A DNA stretch of 64,000 bases from positions 11,708,501 to 11,772,500 of the forward strand of contig CM072862.1 in assembly GCA_036937835.1 (NCBI GenBank). The letters run 5' to 3'. The position numbers and the translations under genes are program-made. Below the pieces are notes generated by a model that made no database searches, was not told the origin of the DNA, and saw nothing but the letters and a program-made list of their open reading frames with translations. Source of the DNA: Pampus argenteus (lineage: Eukaryota; Chordata; Actinopteri; Scombriformes; Stromateidae). Below are positions 42,501 through 54,415 of this stretch, one piece after another. Position 1 is the first letter of the stretch, and each line of letters starts with the position of its first letter.

Positions 42501-42687
42501 ACCATGGAGACAACACTGGTTGCGTACGTTACGTACCGTAACCTCACGTCGCGTCGGGAGGTACAGGTGTGTCTGTCGCTATCAGTTTATGAAAGTTAAT
42601 AGAGACATTTTGCTCACCTACGAAGTCTTGTTCAGCGTTTGGTTGTACTCAAATACCTTCTAAGGAGTCGACTATTCAGTTTTTTCG
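42497..42687 (+). promoter_or_regulatory. candidate divergent promoter and first exon (plus strand)
   Basis: A short CpG-rich patch (42524-42560) follows an X-box-like motif; the reverse strand reads GTCTCCATGGTAGC at 42499-42512, one base from an RFX site. About 130 nt later a consensus donor GTAAGTAC begins at 42688. No coding frame of note is in the exon, so it may be a UTR or a non-coding RNA exon. The partner gene is unidentified. Confidence 0.35.
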
Positions 42688-42871
42688 GTAAGTACATTTT
42701 GTTTTTAATGGTTTTAAGACTGTTTTCGCTAGCCAAAATTAGCATCCTTATTACACTTAACCATAGACACATGTTAACAAAGCTAGCAGCTACATCTTAC
42801 AGAGAGCAGTGTGTAGTCGGGTCTTATTACAGATATCTGAGTTGTTAACAGCTCTACAACCCCATAGATGT

Positions 42872-42919
42872 ATCTAGTGACCCTTTAGAGGGGTCTGACC
42901 CCTAGGTTGGTAACCACTG
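42872..42919. mobile_element. hAT-type element terminal fragment
   Basis: TCTGACCCCTAGGTTGGTAA followed by CCACTG is the inverted form of the CAGTGGTTCCCAACC-type terminus common to hAT elements of vertebrates, recognised from memory. Only this end is visible. Confidence 0.45.
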
Positions 42920-43059
42920 GACTAAACTAGCTAACTGTACATAAAGTAGTTCAAACTAACAGTAACATGCTGCTAACACACTGATGCTTCAGTAATATGT
43001 AATCTAATGATGTCATATGTAATAATATATGAATCAAAACGACCAAACCACCATGTTAA

Positions 43060-43147
43060 AATACTTTGCTGTACTACATTGCTGTACTTCATTGCTGTAT
43101 TGGTATTTTTACTTAAGTGAATGATGTCAATACCTCTTCCTTCATTG
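43060..43147. repeat. teleost short interspersed repeat fragment
   Basis: TTTTTACTTAAGTGAATGA followed by TACCTCTTCCTTCATTG resembles the 3' end of the same fish repeat whose start is seen at 31811-31866. Recognised from memory. Confidence 0.4.
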
Positions 43148-43370
43148 ATCATCACCTTCCTTAGATGAACTATTAACCCAGTGCGATTACAGCAGGGCAG
43201 GCCATAAAGGCCCCTGGTGATCAGGTCTCTGGAGCTGAGAAAGGAAACTTTTCATAATGTAAAAATTATGGTCAGGTGGGGTTAGAGTCCCAAAAATCTC
43301 TGTTATTTTCAAAGCTCAATGTTGACAGGTATGCCACCATACAACCCTTTCTCTGTTTCCACCAACATAG

Positions 43371-43563
43371 ACAGAATTATGAATATGTGACAAGACTACA
43401 TCTCATCCCTTGTGGAGAGTACACACCTACGGAAATGTTAATTTCTCATTCAGCATCTCCCGTCTCTCCCAGGCAATCTGTCATGCTGGTAGGAGCGACC
43501 TCCCCCCTCTACACCATGGGTACTTGATGAGTCTGTAGCCACAACACACCAAAAGGCAAATAG
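43371..43563 (+). other. candidate exon of divergent transcript
   Basis: Pyrimidine-rich sequence and ACATAG precede it and a GTGAGTAC donor follows. One frame is open from the acceptor for 52 codons (from QNYEYVTRLHL to SPLYTMGT) before TGA, 36 nt short of the donor. I do not recognise the peptide. It could be the last coding part of a small gene or a non-coding exon. Confidence 0.25.
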
Positions 43564-44299
43564 GTGAGTACATAAGAGCCTTATAGTACTAATGCACAAG
43601 TTCTCCATGTCATGTTGGTTGAAATGTATGGATGACGACCGGTTTTATCTCCATCTTACATCAATGTAGACTGCAGTGCATTTAGAACAAGGTTAGATGT
43701 GGATGTTGGAGAGACTGTGTTGACATATACTGTACACATCACAAAATTCCCTCATATTTTAGTGCCTTAAAGAACCAAATTAGAATAGAAATGAGAATAC
43801 TACAATTTCAGGTCACAAACCTAATTATACTTGAGTTTTACTAATTTAAAATTAAAGTTATATTCTGCCTGTATGAATAAATAATCTTAAATAAATAGAA
43901 AATGCTTGCTTTATTTACCTGATTGCTTTATTTACAATCATTTAAATTAAAGTCAGAGTCAGTATCCATAGTTGTTCTCTAAAGAGAATACTGTGCGAGC
44001 AAATGGCAACAAAGGAAAACCAAATCCGTCTTTGTATAAAAAACTTTGAAATAAAATTTAATATATCAACAGATGAGCAGAACAGGATGCCATATCTGAA
44101 GCCACATCTAAATCAAGACCATCAGGACTTGGTATTAAAACATTCTGCTAAAATCATAATATAATTTAATTTATGATTACTTTATTAATTTATTGGTAGT
44201 TACAGTGCTTAAGATTTCTATTATATAGTAGTACTAAAATCAAATGCAGAGATATTTATAATAACCCATTTCCACTGCGGTCCTCCCTCCTAATTACAG

Positions 44300-44533
44300 C
44301 TTATATTTTGTCACTGGGAAGCTCATACTTCATCCTTTCTGCTGCCCCAACTGGGCAGTGCCAATCTGTACAGTGGCATAGCCATGCCATGCCAACACAA
44401 CATCCCCTGATGGGAGAACAGGTGTTGGACAGGGTCCAGTGGAGCAGAGCAGAGCGGGCTGCCATGATATATCAGATGAACTGGCCAGCACCGACTCCTC
44501 TGGCCCGAGGGAGGGGGACCCAACCATTTGTTA
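44300..44533 (+). other. second candidate plus-strand exon
   Basis: It follows CTCCCTCCTAATTACAG, a good acceptor, and one frame stays open to 44586. That frame runs from YILSLGSSYFIL through WHSHAMPTQHPL and ends in a GT-repeat-encoded tail. The donor is weak. I recognise no family. It may be a conserved non-coding block. Confidence 0.2.
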
Positions 44534-45689
44534 AGTGTGTGTGTGTGTGCATGTGTGTGTGTGCGTGCACACTCAGGGGTCTGTGAGGGCAGCAGCAGTA
44601 CAACAATGAGCCCCAACAAAACTGATTGGGACTCAAAGACCCAACAGGGAAGCAGGCTAATCTGGGAAATCCCTGAACAAAAACTGTATAATTTTGCTTT
44701 AAGCTTTTTCAGAAATTTTCAACTCTCAAAGAGCAAACAGATGTATTGACATTTTGTAACATGATGAAACATAGACATGTTACATTAAATGATTGCAATC
44801 TTCTTTACCATCACATTTTTGAAGATCAGAATGAATAAATCTCTATCAGCACATAGTAATATTGAAACTCTACCAATTTTAACCATCAAATATACTTTTC
44901 TTTGAGGATTCTTTAAGAGTCATTACTATGTGCCTTAACAGTAATTTGATAGGCTGTTCTTAAACCCCATCAGATGAAACATAGTGTTTTTAGCTGGAAG
45001 CATATTTTTCCCAAATTTTGTGGGGCCTTAAAATAGGCCCCCATCACTCATTTCTGTTTCTTGACTCAAACCTTAACAATTGGTTTATTGGGTTTTTGAT
45101 ATTGAGATCACTATCTCAAGTCCCTTTACTGTTAATTTTACAGCCAGAATGACACTGGGTATGATGATTTGCTAAGTCGCTGTGGAGCCATATTGGCCTA
45201 GCAAAGGCTTGTAGTTCCTGTTAATGGGTTGAATATAATATTTTATGTCCCGTTGCTATAGCCACGGTGCTTAACTTGTGATGTAAAAATAGTCAGGCCC
45301 ATTCATTTTAGTATAAATACTTCACTTCGCTTCAAGACACAGACTGAGCTGTATGTAAAACATGTCTATTTGAATGTGCCCTGGCAGAGAGAAAAGGTAT
45401 TGCTACTTTACACATAATGACAGCCCAGGTCGTTTGGCTGAGAATAATGGTGGTTTCGCTGTAAAGCATATCACTGTCATTAGATTTTTACACACTGGTC
45501 GTGCCTAACTGGAGATGCACTTGTCTGGACAAACACACACACAGTATAGATGCATGCACAGGCTGCACCCACACACTTGCACACACATATCCATCTCCAA
45601 AGTCATTAAATCCCTTTGAAAAGAGGCCTCATTTGAGAGAAGCAATAAAATTTTTAATCATTTTATTACCAAAAGAGTATTTAACAAGT

Positions 45690-45930
45690 GGGTAATGAAA
45701 CGCCAAAGGCAGGTTAGCTGAGTTTAACCTTCATAGAGGAAGCCATGTATCACATGCTACCCTGAGGCTTGGTGGGACAGAAATGTCATCCTCCATTATC
45801 CACCATACCTGAAGTGTGGCGTCGCGCGGCTGGCAGGCAGGCGTCTCGCTCTGCAAGGCGAGGCTGACGGGAAATTAGGGGGAATTCAATTAATGGACGT
45901 TTTTTACGCACCAGGGATAGGGCACAGCTG
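45690..45930. promoter_or_regulatory. candidate conserved non-coding element
   Basis: A locally complex, GC-richer block with GAATTCAATTAATGG and TTTTTTACGCACC inside otherwise simple DNA. Judged by composition only. Confidence 0.25.
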
Positions 45931-46734
45931 CACACACACCTTAATGTGTGATGCACACACATCGTAACAAATGTAACACGCTTGTGAATGCACACACGTG
46001 TACCTCAAAGCTGGGGTTACTGATGGGGCAGGAGGGCAGGAGATACACATGTTCCTTCCCTGCTTCACAATTGCTCTGTCTCTTTCTTAGCTTTCTTCAC
46101 CGTTTTCCTTTTTATGCCTCAACTACTTAACTTTCTATCTTCGTCATGCTGTTAGTAGAGAGTTGGTTCTGTTGAATCTCCCCTCTCTCTCGCTCTCCCT
46201 CCCTGAGGTGATAGTATAGCGGAGTCGCTCCACTGCTTTCCCTCAGCAGGTCAATTAAGGAGAAAATGAGGCAGAGGGGGACATTCTCAGTCTGTCACCA
46301 TAAAAGAACCATACCTACCTACCTACCTGCCTGCCTGCCAATTGCTCGTATAATATACCATTAAACTGCCCTGCAGTGTAAGTGCAAGTGTGGTTGTGCG
46401 TTAATGTGCACTTGTATGAGTGTGTGCATGTGAGAGGAGAAACGGAACAAGTGAGAGTCTTGAAGAAAAACAAAAAGGAGGGGGTTGGATCATTCGTGCT
46501 AGAGAATGAAAAAAGTGCTATTTTCAGAAAAGCAATCGCCAAGTCCTTAAGGGAGGGGAAATACACCAGCTGCCTCTGGTAGCACCAAACACAAGAATAT
46601 ACATTACATCTTACAATTTCTTTGACACACAGGAATAATTTATGGCTTATAACAAAAATACTCTATTTTCAATAACAAGCTTTTGCGGTACTTAGAGGGA
46701 CTGGACCCCAAAGTTAATTGAAAAGTGTCCTGGC

Positions 46735-46905
46735 TCTCATTTGCATAAGAAACACATTTAAAGGTGAAAAATTATAAATAAATATGCGGCCACCTGTGAA
46801 ATATGGCTTTTGGCCTGCTGGTCATTTATAACTTTGCCTTTAATTACGTGACAGGCTGCAGTTCTGCAGCTGTAATGAGAGGCCGGAGTGATGGAGAGGA
46901 GTGTG
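46735..46905. promoter_or_regulatory. candidate conserved non-coding element
   Basis: Contains CATTTGCATAAGAAAC, AAATATGCGGCCACCTG and TTTAATTACGTGACAGG: POU-like, CDX/HOX-like, E-box and homeodomain sites packed together. No open frame. Conservation is untested. Confidence 0.3.
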
Positions 46906-48269
46906 TGAGAGACAGAGGGCTATAGGTCATTTAGTGTCTGAACAGGCAAACACACAGTCGTTGATGCATACACACTTAGATAGACAAACACATGCAGGTA
47001 GAAATATAAAACAACTGTAAAGACAGACACCACATACATACACACAAAATGTACCATCAAAAATGTACTCAGAAACACACGTGCAGATTTTAACTTTTTA
47101 ACTGTTTATATGCATTAGTCTTTGATGATTGACAATGAAAACCAGTATCACTGGTAACTTATTACTGAAACCAGTCATCTGTTTCAGTCTAGATGTCATC
47201 CTGTCCTCCGTTGATGTTCAGTCTGCACCTGCTCCTTTACTCTGGATCTCTTTGCCAGGACATCCAGACGAATCAGGTTTAAACGGAAACATTCAGCTGG
47301 TTGAATCAAACCCAAAGAAAGAGGAGAATTTGTAATTCAAATAGTGACCTGTGTGATGCGAGTGAATTGCTAGTTGTGGGAAAATTGGCCTCTCTTCTGT
47401 ATGATCTCAATCTAAATCCATGAGTGGATTTTTTTGACAAAACACACTTTTCCTCCCAGACATTAGTTCCTTTTATTGTAAAAAAGTAAAACAAAACAAA
47501 AACATTATAGAAATAAAATTTAAAAAGACCTCAATAAAAAGCCAAATTCCCTTTCCCAGTCTTGAGAAAGATGGTCCTTGTTGAATATTTATTATACATT
47601 ATATATTTTATTCATTATATAATCAGTGATTCCTATTTTTTTCTATTTACTGTAAATATTCGGTACCATAACAGGTATTTTATCTTGTAAGGATTCACTA
47701 ATACCATGAATTTTGAATTTTACATTGATGACAATGCTCTGGCATATATGTTGCATTTGTATTGCATTTGTCAGCTGGTTAACAAGGAATGAAAAAATTC
47801 AGTTAAAGTGTCATTCAGACAGGTTTGAAAAAAGTCAGACAGAGAGACAGACAGGTAGGCATTACTGAACATCAGGCAGACAGTTAAACAAAAGATGAGG
47901 TGGAGGATATGCATATGTGTGTGTGACACTTCTGTGCCGGTCTCTCCTCCCTCCCTCTTTCTCTTTTATGCATAAAGAAAACAGCTTGCATTGCCCTGCA
48001 GGTACTACCAGAGTGCTGTGCCGCCACGCACCGCTTTCACTTTCACCTTCACTTCTTCTCTGCGGTCACTTCCCGGTAGAGCTTGCGTCGCAGCAACAGC
48101 ACTTCCTGGGGTGTTCTTTCTTTCCCTCCTCATCTCCCTTTTTAACCCTCTTTCTCCATCTCTGAATAGCAGTAGAGAAGAAGGGAGGGGGGAGGCACAA
48201 GCATGCCCCGGCCGAGCTTAGTAAGTCCTATTATAAGTAGAAGAAGGCGATATTTCACTATTTCACCCC

Positions 48270-48500
48270 CCAGAAATATTACAAGATAGACAAGCAAGCG
48301 GGGGCTAATCCCTGGGATGAAATTAGCAGCAGAGGGGTTAGCGGTAGGATGGAGGGATGATAGAAAGGGGGTTGGGGTGGGTAGCTGAGCCCAGCTAGAG
48401 GCAACTCGTCCACAGGGATAATTACAAGATGCTCCCGGGATCTGTCTGTCTGTCTGTAGGCTGTGCTGGGCCGGCCTTCATTTTTGATGGCTCTATTTTC
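48270..48500. promoter_or_regulatory. candidate conserved non-coding element (TAATCC sites)
   Basis: GCTAATCC at 48304-48311 and inverted GGGATGA at 48314-48320, then ATTAGC at 48322-48327, form a near-palindromic pair of OTX/PITX-type sites in a complex, purine-rich block. Confidence 0.3.
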
Positions 48501-48690
48501 AACAAGGGGGAATAGTTCTCGCCTTTGCTGTGTGTGTCGTGCGTGCATGCGTGCACTGCCCTTTCTCTCTGTGTCTCCAGTGCTTCAAATACATAGTAAA
48601 AGCTATTAAAATTGAAATTGTTCTAGGGGCAGTGAGCGAACGGTGGAGAGAAGCGACACACTCAACCCCCATAACAGACTGCTTAATATT

Positions 48691-48824
<134 letters not shown>

Positions 48825-49401
48825 GTGAGTCTATGACCCAACTGGCAGGCCTGGTGTGAATATTCGTATTTTTGCGTATTTGTATTAAGACTATGCTGTT
48901 CACAAAAAATTATAAAGATTTGTCTATAAGAATCCTGAATAGTTTCACCCAATTTTATACACATTTACAGACTTGGCTCTGTTTATTTTGTTCTCTAAAT
49001 CTGTCTGGAGGAACCACAAAATTTTGTTTGTCCAACATTACAATTCTATATGGAACAAACAATGAGCGATCAATTATTCCCTACATAACAGGTATAAGTG
49101 AGTAAGTCTCCCTACCTCCCTCTGTCTCTGGTCAGTGGTGGGAGGTGAGCATGGCGGTAGAAAGCTTTGACCAGCACACTGACCTCTCTCTAGGGAAACA
49201 ATGACTTTGAGAAAGCTGGACACACACACACTTACACACACACACTCGAAATGAAGAATGGAATGGGGCAAACTCATTCATCACTTTAACAAATATAACG
49301 GGCTATTGTAGGAGCTCGCAAAATAGAAGACAAAAGCTAAAGCAGTTGCACTTAGGCCAATGGTTGCATTCACTCAGGCACATATATGTAACCTAAGTGT
49401 G

Positions 49402-49408
<7 letters not shown>

Positions 49409-49436
<28 letters not shown>
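49409..49436. repeat. (AC)n microsatellite
   Basis: About 14 AC units. Confidence 0.9.
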
Positions 49437-49440
<4 letters not shown>

Positions 49441-50049
49441 ATGTCCACATACAGTTCAGTGCATGCCACAAAAAATTGATATAATAAATGATACATTGAT
49501 GATCTCATTTAATTTTTTTTAACGTAAAAATTGTAAATAAAAATAAACACATTCAGAGGAAACTTTTTAGAAGCATCATCTTCAAATAGACCCAGTTTGC
49601 TCCTTTGGCTAATTATGGGAAACAAACCGTAAAACACAAAGCAAACCTACAGTAAGGTTTTTTTCTCCTACATCCCTATTGTGACATGTAAATGTAACGG
49701 CAACATGTCAGTGACTTCATTCCATAATTTCCTTGTAAACTATATATTTTATTCTTCCATCAGCCCAGCTTTCCAGACTCAGTCAATGCAGTGCAACAGT
49801 ATTGTTTTTATCCCAGTATAATCCTTCAGAAGATGTTTATGAATGCATTCAATTTCATAGAATTATCAGTACTCATTGTGTACATCGTCTTGAGCATGTT
49901 GCTGAGTCTGAAAATGTTTGTTTCTTTTGAAACCAGTAAATGGCATACAGAGATTTGAGCATCAGCCGAGGTACCTTGTAGGACCTGTAGATGGCGCTCT
50001 ATACCAGGAAATCAGACAGGACTTTGATGAAATGTGGACCGTAGCGCAG

Positions 50050-50051
<2 letters not shown>

Positions 50052-50088
<37 letters not shown>
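50052..50088. repeat. (GT)n microsatellite with downstream GA tract
   Basis: About 18 GT units; a purine tract with GA repeats follows at 50089-50190. Confidence 0.95.
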
Positions 50089-50090
<2 letters not shown>

Positions 50091-50829
50091 GGAGAGGGAG
50101 AAACTGAAAAATAGAGCAAGAAAGATGGAAAGTGTGTGTGTTAGAGAGACAGAGAGAAGTGGGGAGAGAGAGAGAGAGAGAAAAGAGAGGTGTACAGTAC
50201 CTGATGTTACAGAATAATCTAATGACCGTCCTTCTTTGTCTTTGAGCTGGCAGACAGAGTCATCCAGCACATTCAGCACCAGAATAGCTACAGAACAACC
50301 ACGCATAAAGTGAAGTTATAAACAAAAAAGAGCACACTAGATCATCGAGACGGGCAGGGCCACGATGACATTTTCCCTCTGATAACTGCAACCTCTCACA
50401 TAATTCACAAATTCATCCAAATGCTTGGTCTGGAAGCTCCTGTGGGTTCAATTAGTTCTGAGCGATATTGTTGTTTCGCTCCTCAACTTATTTTAAGCAT
50501 GTGCAGGTAAATGGAACAAGCTAAACACAAAACAGGCCAAGACATAGTTATTAAAATTACACATACATGCACATATGTACAGAATGTATTGTTGAATTAA
50601 AAGTTGCTTCTTGATTTTTATTTCAGGCCAGGTTGATATTTTCCAAATAATTGGAATGACTTTTTTTATTGAAATCATATTGTAATGTAATTTCCATTAT
50701 GTTAATTTCTGTTTTCTTCTCTCAGTAATTATGACGTAATCACACAGCAGTAAAATGTAAAAGACGGTGAATTGTGCTTTGTTCCACAGAAACTACAAAT
50801 ATGAGTCCCGTCTTTCGGTATCACCGCGT

Positions 50830-50940
50830 CTTGCAGTGTGATTATTAAATTCACTCAAGGTCAGGTGAATAATTGGCCTGGTGCAGCAAGCAGCCGTGTC
50901 ACATGTTGTTACGTGTAATTACGTTGTTATTGCTCTACAA
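50830..50940. promoter_or_regulatory. candidate conserved non-coding element
   Basis: Contains AAGGTCAGGTGAATAATTGG and GTTACGTGTAATTACGTTG: nuclear-receptor half-site and homeodomain cores. Conservation is untested. Confidence 0.25.
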
Positions 50941-52575
50941 TTATAGAAAAAAGAAAGAGGCAAAAAGCATAATATACGAACAATAACTATAACTAAAGTG
51001 ATTTTAATTATTTTTTTTCTGTTGAGTCACATATAATGAATTTTATTTCATGATCATGATTTTAATTTTCAAGAGCAATTACACAAGAAATAGCATCATC
51101 ACAAGCTACTCCATCTTTATGATAATTCATATAGTGTGAATAAAACATTTTGGTAATTTCATGAGGATGCAATGAGTGTGCAAAACACACACACACACAT
51201 CTTTCTTGTACAAATACTGAGTCACAACAAATTGTAGATAATTTCTGCTTCTCAAGGACTCGCAACATTGCAGAATGCTCCCTTTAAAAATATTGTTTAT
51301 TGCATTTGAAAAAGATGGCTACTCACCAGCATGAGTACCCCTGTAATTCTGTGATACATTGAGTCACATGAAAATCATATTCTTATTATCCAGCTTTTTA
51401 AATAAGTTTTTGGGTAAGATCTGCCTTTGTTTGTTATTGTGTTGGAGGGCAAAGACATTCGTCTGACTGGGATTCCAGTCTAAAAATAGAAATACAGATG
51501 TGACCAAATAACATGCACAGTGCTGCGCTGTTGACGACCTGCATGTGGCAGAAGCCTTGATAGAGCCAAATAAAAAATACATTAAAAACAAGAGAAAAAG
51601 AGAGAAGAGAAGCCAGTCACATTTTTATTACTTACTTAATTATGCATATTTAGGAAAATAAATTATATTTATCACTAAAATATCCAAGTACATTCTAAAC
51701 AAGTACATCTGGTTTCTATGTTTTTTTTAGCTGACATGCAATATGAAGTCCTTAGTGAAACTCATACTAATCAGATGATTAAATGTCTGGCTGATAATCC
51801 ATGCGCAGGTCGTGGGAGGAAAAGATTCAAACGCTGTTCAATCTCAAACAGACTTGAAACAAAAATCTTCAGCATTTGGTTTGAACTAAATATACATATG
51901 CAGAAATTATAGATGTTAGATATGTTGTGTTTTAATTATTTAGTCAGTGATTAAAAATTGCAGTACACTTTTTGACCATATGCTGCCTTTCTGACAGTAC
52001 AGTCATAATTTAGTTGTAGCTTCAGATGCTCGATCACATATGTCCTACCCTGCACAGAATATAAAGAAGGTGCCCTTGACAATGACTCGGCCTTTCTGTA
52101 TTGATGCTTTCTATTCATTTAACTTTCCTGCCATGTATTCTTTGTGCTGTTTAGTTAGGAAGGAGATGAGGTTTTCAGACATAACGCTGAGAGGTAAAAG
52201 GCAACTTGTTTTCTTTAATGTCTTTTCATAAATTGTGTAACTAAAAGTATTTTAAATTCTGTATTAGCAGGTGCAATGTTATTCTTCATCAAATAATTGT
52301 AGAGAACCGATTCAGACTCACCAATATTTCGTCAGTTATACTTTCTGTGATAATAGCACACACAGCTGCTTTTACTCTTGTGATATTGTATGTGTATACC
52401 ACCAACATATACACTTAAAAAGGTATAAGGAAAATTTATTATTTTAACAAATAAAAAAATTTCAGAATTAAGTTTATTTCCTTAAACAGACATATTGTCT
52501 ATGTGTGGAAGATGGAAATATGTGTCTGTGTATAGGAAGTGTCAAAATTAATTCATGCACATGGCAAAATAAATG

Positions 52576-52589
52576 TTATAATAATTTTC

Positions 52590-52636
<47 letters not shown>

Positions 52637-52656
52637 GATGAAGAAAATTATTATAA
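52576..52656. repeat. AT-rich palindrome: 19-bp inverted repeat around (AT)n
   Basis: Arms at 52576-52594 and 52638-52656 are exact reverse complements, flanking about 36 bp of AT repeat plus a short ACACAGG spacer. A cruciform-prone structure or a MITE remnant. Confidence 0.9.
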
Positions 52657-52727
52657 TAATCTCATCTCAAACTGACTTGACTTGACTATGATCACCTTCA
52701 TACCCTGTCAAGGTGTCTCACACACAT

Positions 52728-52732
<5 letters not shown>

Positions 52733-52761
<29 letters not shown>
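52733..52761. repeat. (AC)n microsatellite
   Basis: About 14 AC units, preceded by an interrupted CA-rich stretch. Confidence 0.9.
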
Positions 52762-53108
52762 TACTAGCTCTTTTGCACTTACCATTTTACTGTTCTGCAT
52801 GTCCCACTCAGCAGTGTATGGAAATATAGACAGCGCCCTTGACAAAGACAATGTGGCGAGTCCGCTTTCTTTTTTCTTTCAACTTTCCCGATTGGATGCT
52901 TTGTTCAACACTGCTTTAGGAAAACTACAAAGCTGTTCATTGGCAACTATCGTCACATACGGACTTTTTGTCAAATGTCATGTGAAACAGAATTAACACG
53001 TCCTTTATGCTCTTTCTCCACATGTTTCAGCACAAACTGAAAGACCTATTTGTAATAATACAAAAATGTTAATTGATGGTACACTTAAATAACTTACAGT
53101 CAAGTAAG

Positions 53109-53110
53109 GC

Positions 53111-53156
<46 letters not shown>

Positions 53157-53168
53157 TATTATTATTAT
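53109..53168. repeat. (ATT)n microsatellite
   Basis: About 20 trinucleotide ATT units with one interruption near 53155. Confidence 0.95.
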
Positions 53169-54159
53169 TTGCTGCCTTAAAATACTGCTGCTGTTAATAT
53201 GAAAATTGAATTTAAAGTTAATTAAATACAAGATTCAAACTGAAATTAGATGTACTAGTTTATAAGATATTAAACTCTTTTCCTTCTTAGTAATTAATTA
53301 TAGTTATATTTAATAACTTTTGCACTATTTTCATTGCATTTGTTGGATTTGAGTGCCATTTTTATTTGCTTTTGATTCCGTTTTTACTCATACTTATTTA
53401 CTTACTTATTTTGTCAGCATTATTACCATTTATTTTTTCAGAAATGCTGCTTTAACTTTATGTTTTAGAGTCAGAATTATCTGAGGAGCATTATTATAAT
53501 AATTTGTTGATCTGTTTTGCTGCATGTCTTTAGTACATGAATACAGACACACTGTTTCCCTCTTCTACTCGGTCTCAACGCTCTTTGTTGTGTGTGTAAT
53601 ACTTTGTAACAGTTACAACTAATGTATTGAACAGCCTAAGGGAGGTATATATATATAAACCTATTAGCTTTAATAAAGTGTGAAGGTATGAAATGACTCT
53701 CTGAGGTATTCACTATACACTTAGTACTCTCCACAACCTAATAATACCAGCTCCTCTTCCAAGTACATTGTCGTGCTCTTTGATTGCATTCTGGGGTCTG
53801 TCTGCACAATTATTTTCAATTTAGCCACTTAGAGGACAGTGAGAGTGAGGGTGCGATGTGTGTGTCTCCCTGCTTTGAGTTGCATGTAACCTCAGAGACA
53901 ATGAGGAAATGGAGAGAGGATGGAGGAGGCAGAAGGAGAAAAGGAACTAGAAAAATTAAACAAAGATAGCAAATAGAGAGGATGGAGACGGATCAATGAA
54001 GGCAGGGCATGACAAACTAGAGAGACAGAAACGGGGTGATATGACTTCCCTGCAGTTGGCTGAGTATGTGTTGGTGTGCTCATTTGGCTGCCTCCTAATC
54101 CCTGATTCAATTTCCAGCCTTTAAACATGACGAATTACATTCCTGTCCTCACCTAATGC

Positions 54160-54415
54160 TTTTAACACATCCCTATAAGAGGCCTTAATCAGGTGAGATG
54201 GGCCCCAATGCTGCTGGCCGTACACACAGAAACACGTGCAAGTATGTAACTACGCAAGTGAGTTTGAACACACACTACATATACAAGCGCACACACACAC
54301 ACACAGGCTGATTAGCCTAGCCAGAGAGCTAGCCACCCCAGATAAGCCACCAGGTGGATAATGTACTGCTTTAGCGCCTTAATTACGCCATAATCTGTTC
54401 AGCGCCTCAACCCCC
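54160..54415. promoter_or_regulatory. candidate conserved non-coding element
   Basis: Contains CTTAATCAGGTGAGATGG, GGCTGATTAGCC, CCACCAGGTGGATAATG and CCTTAATTACGCC, interrupted by a short CA repeat. Dense homeodomain and E-box cores, no open frame. Confidence 0.3.
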
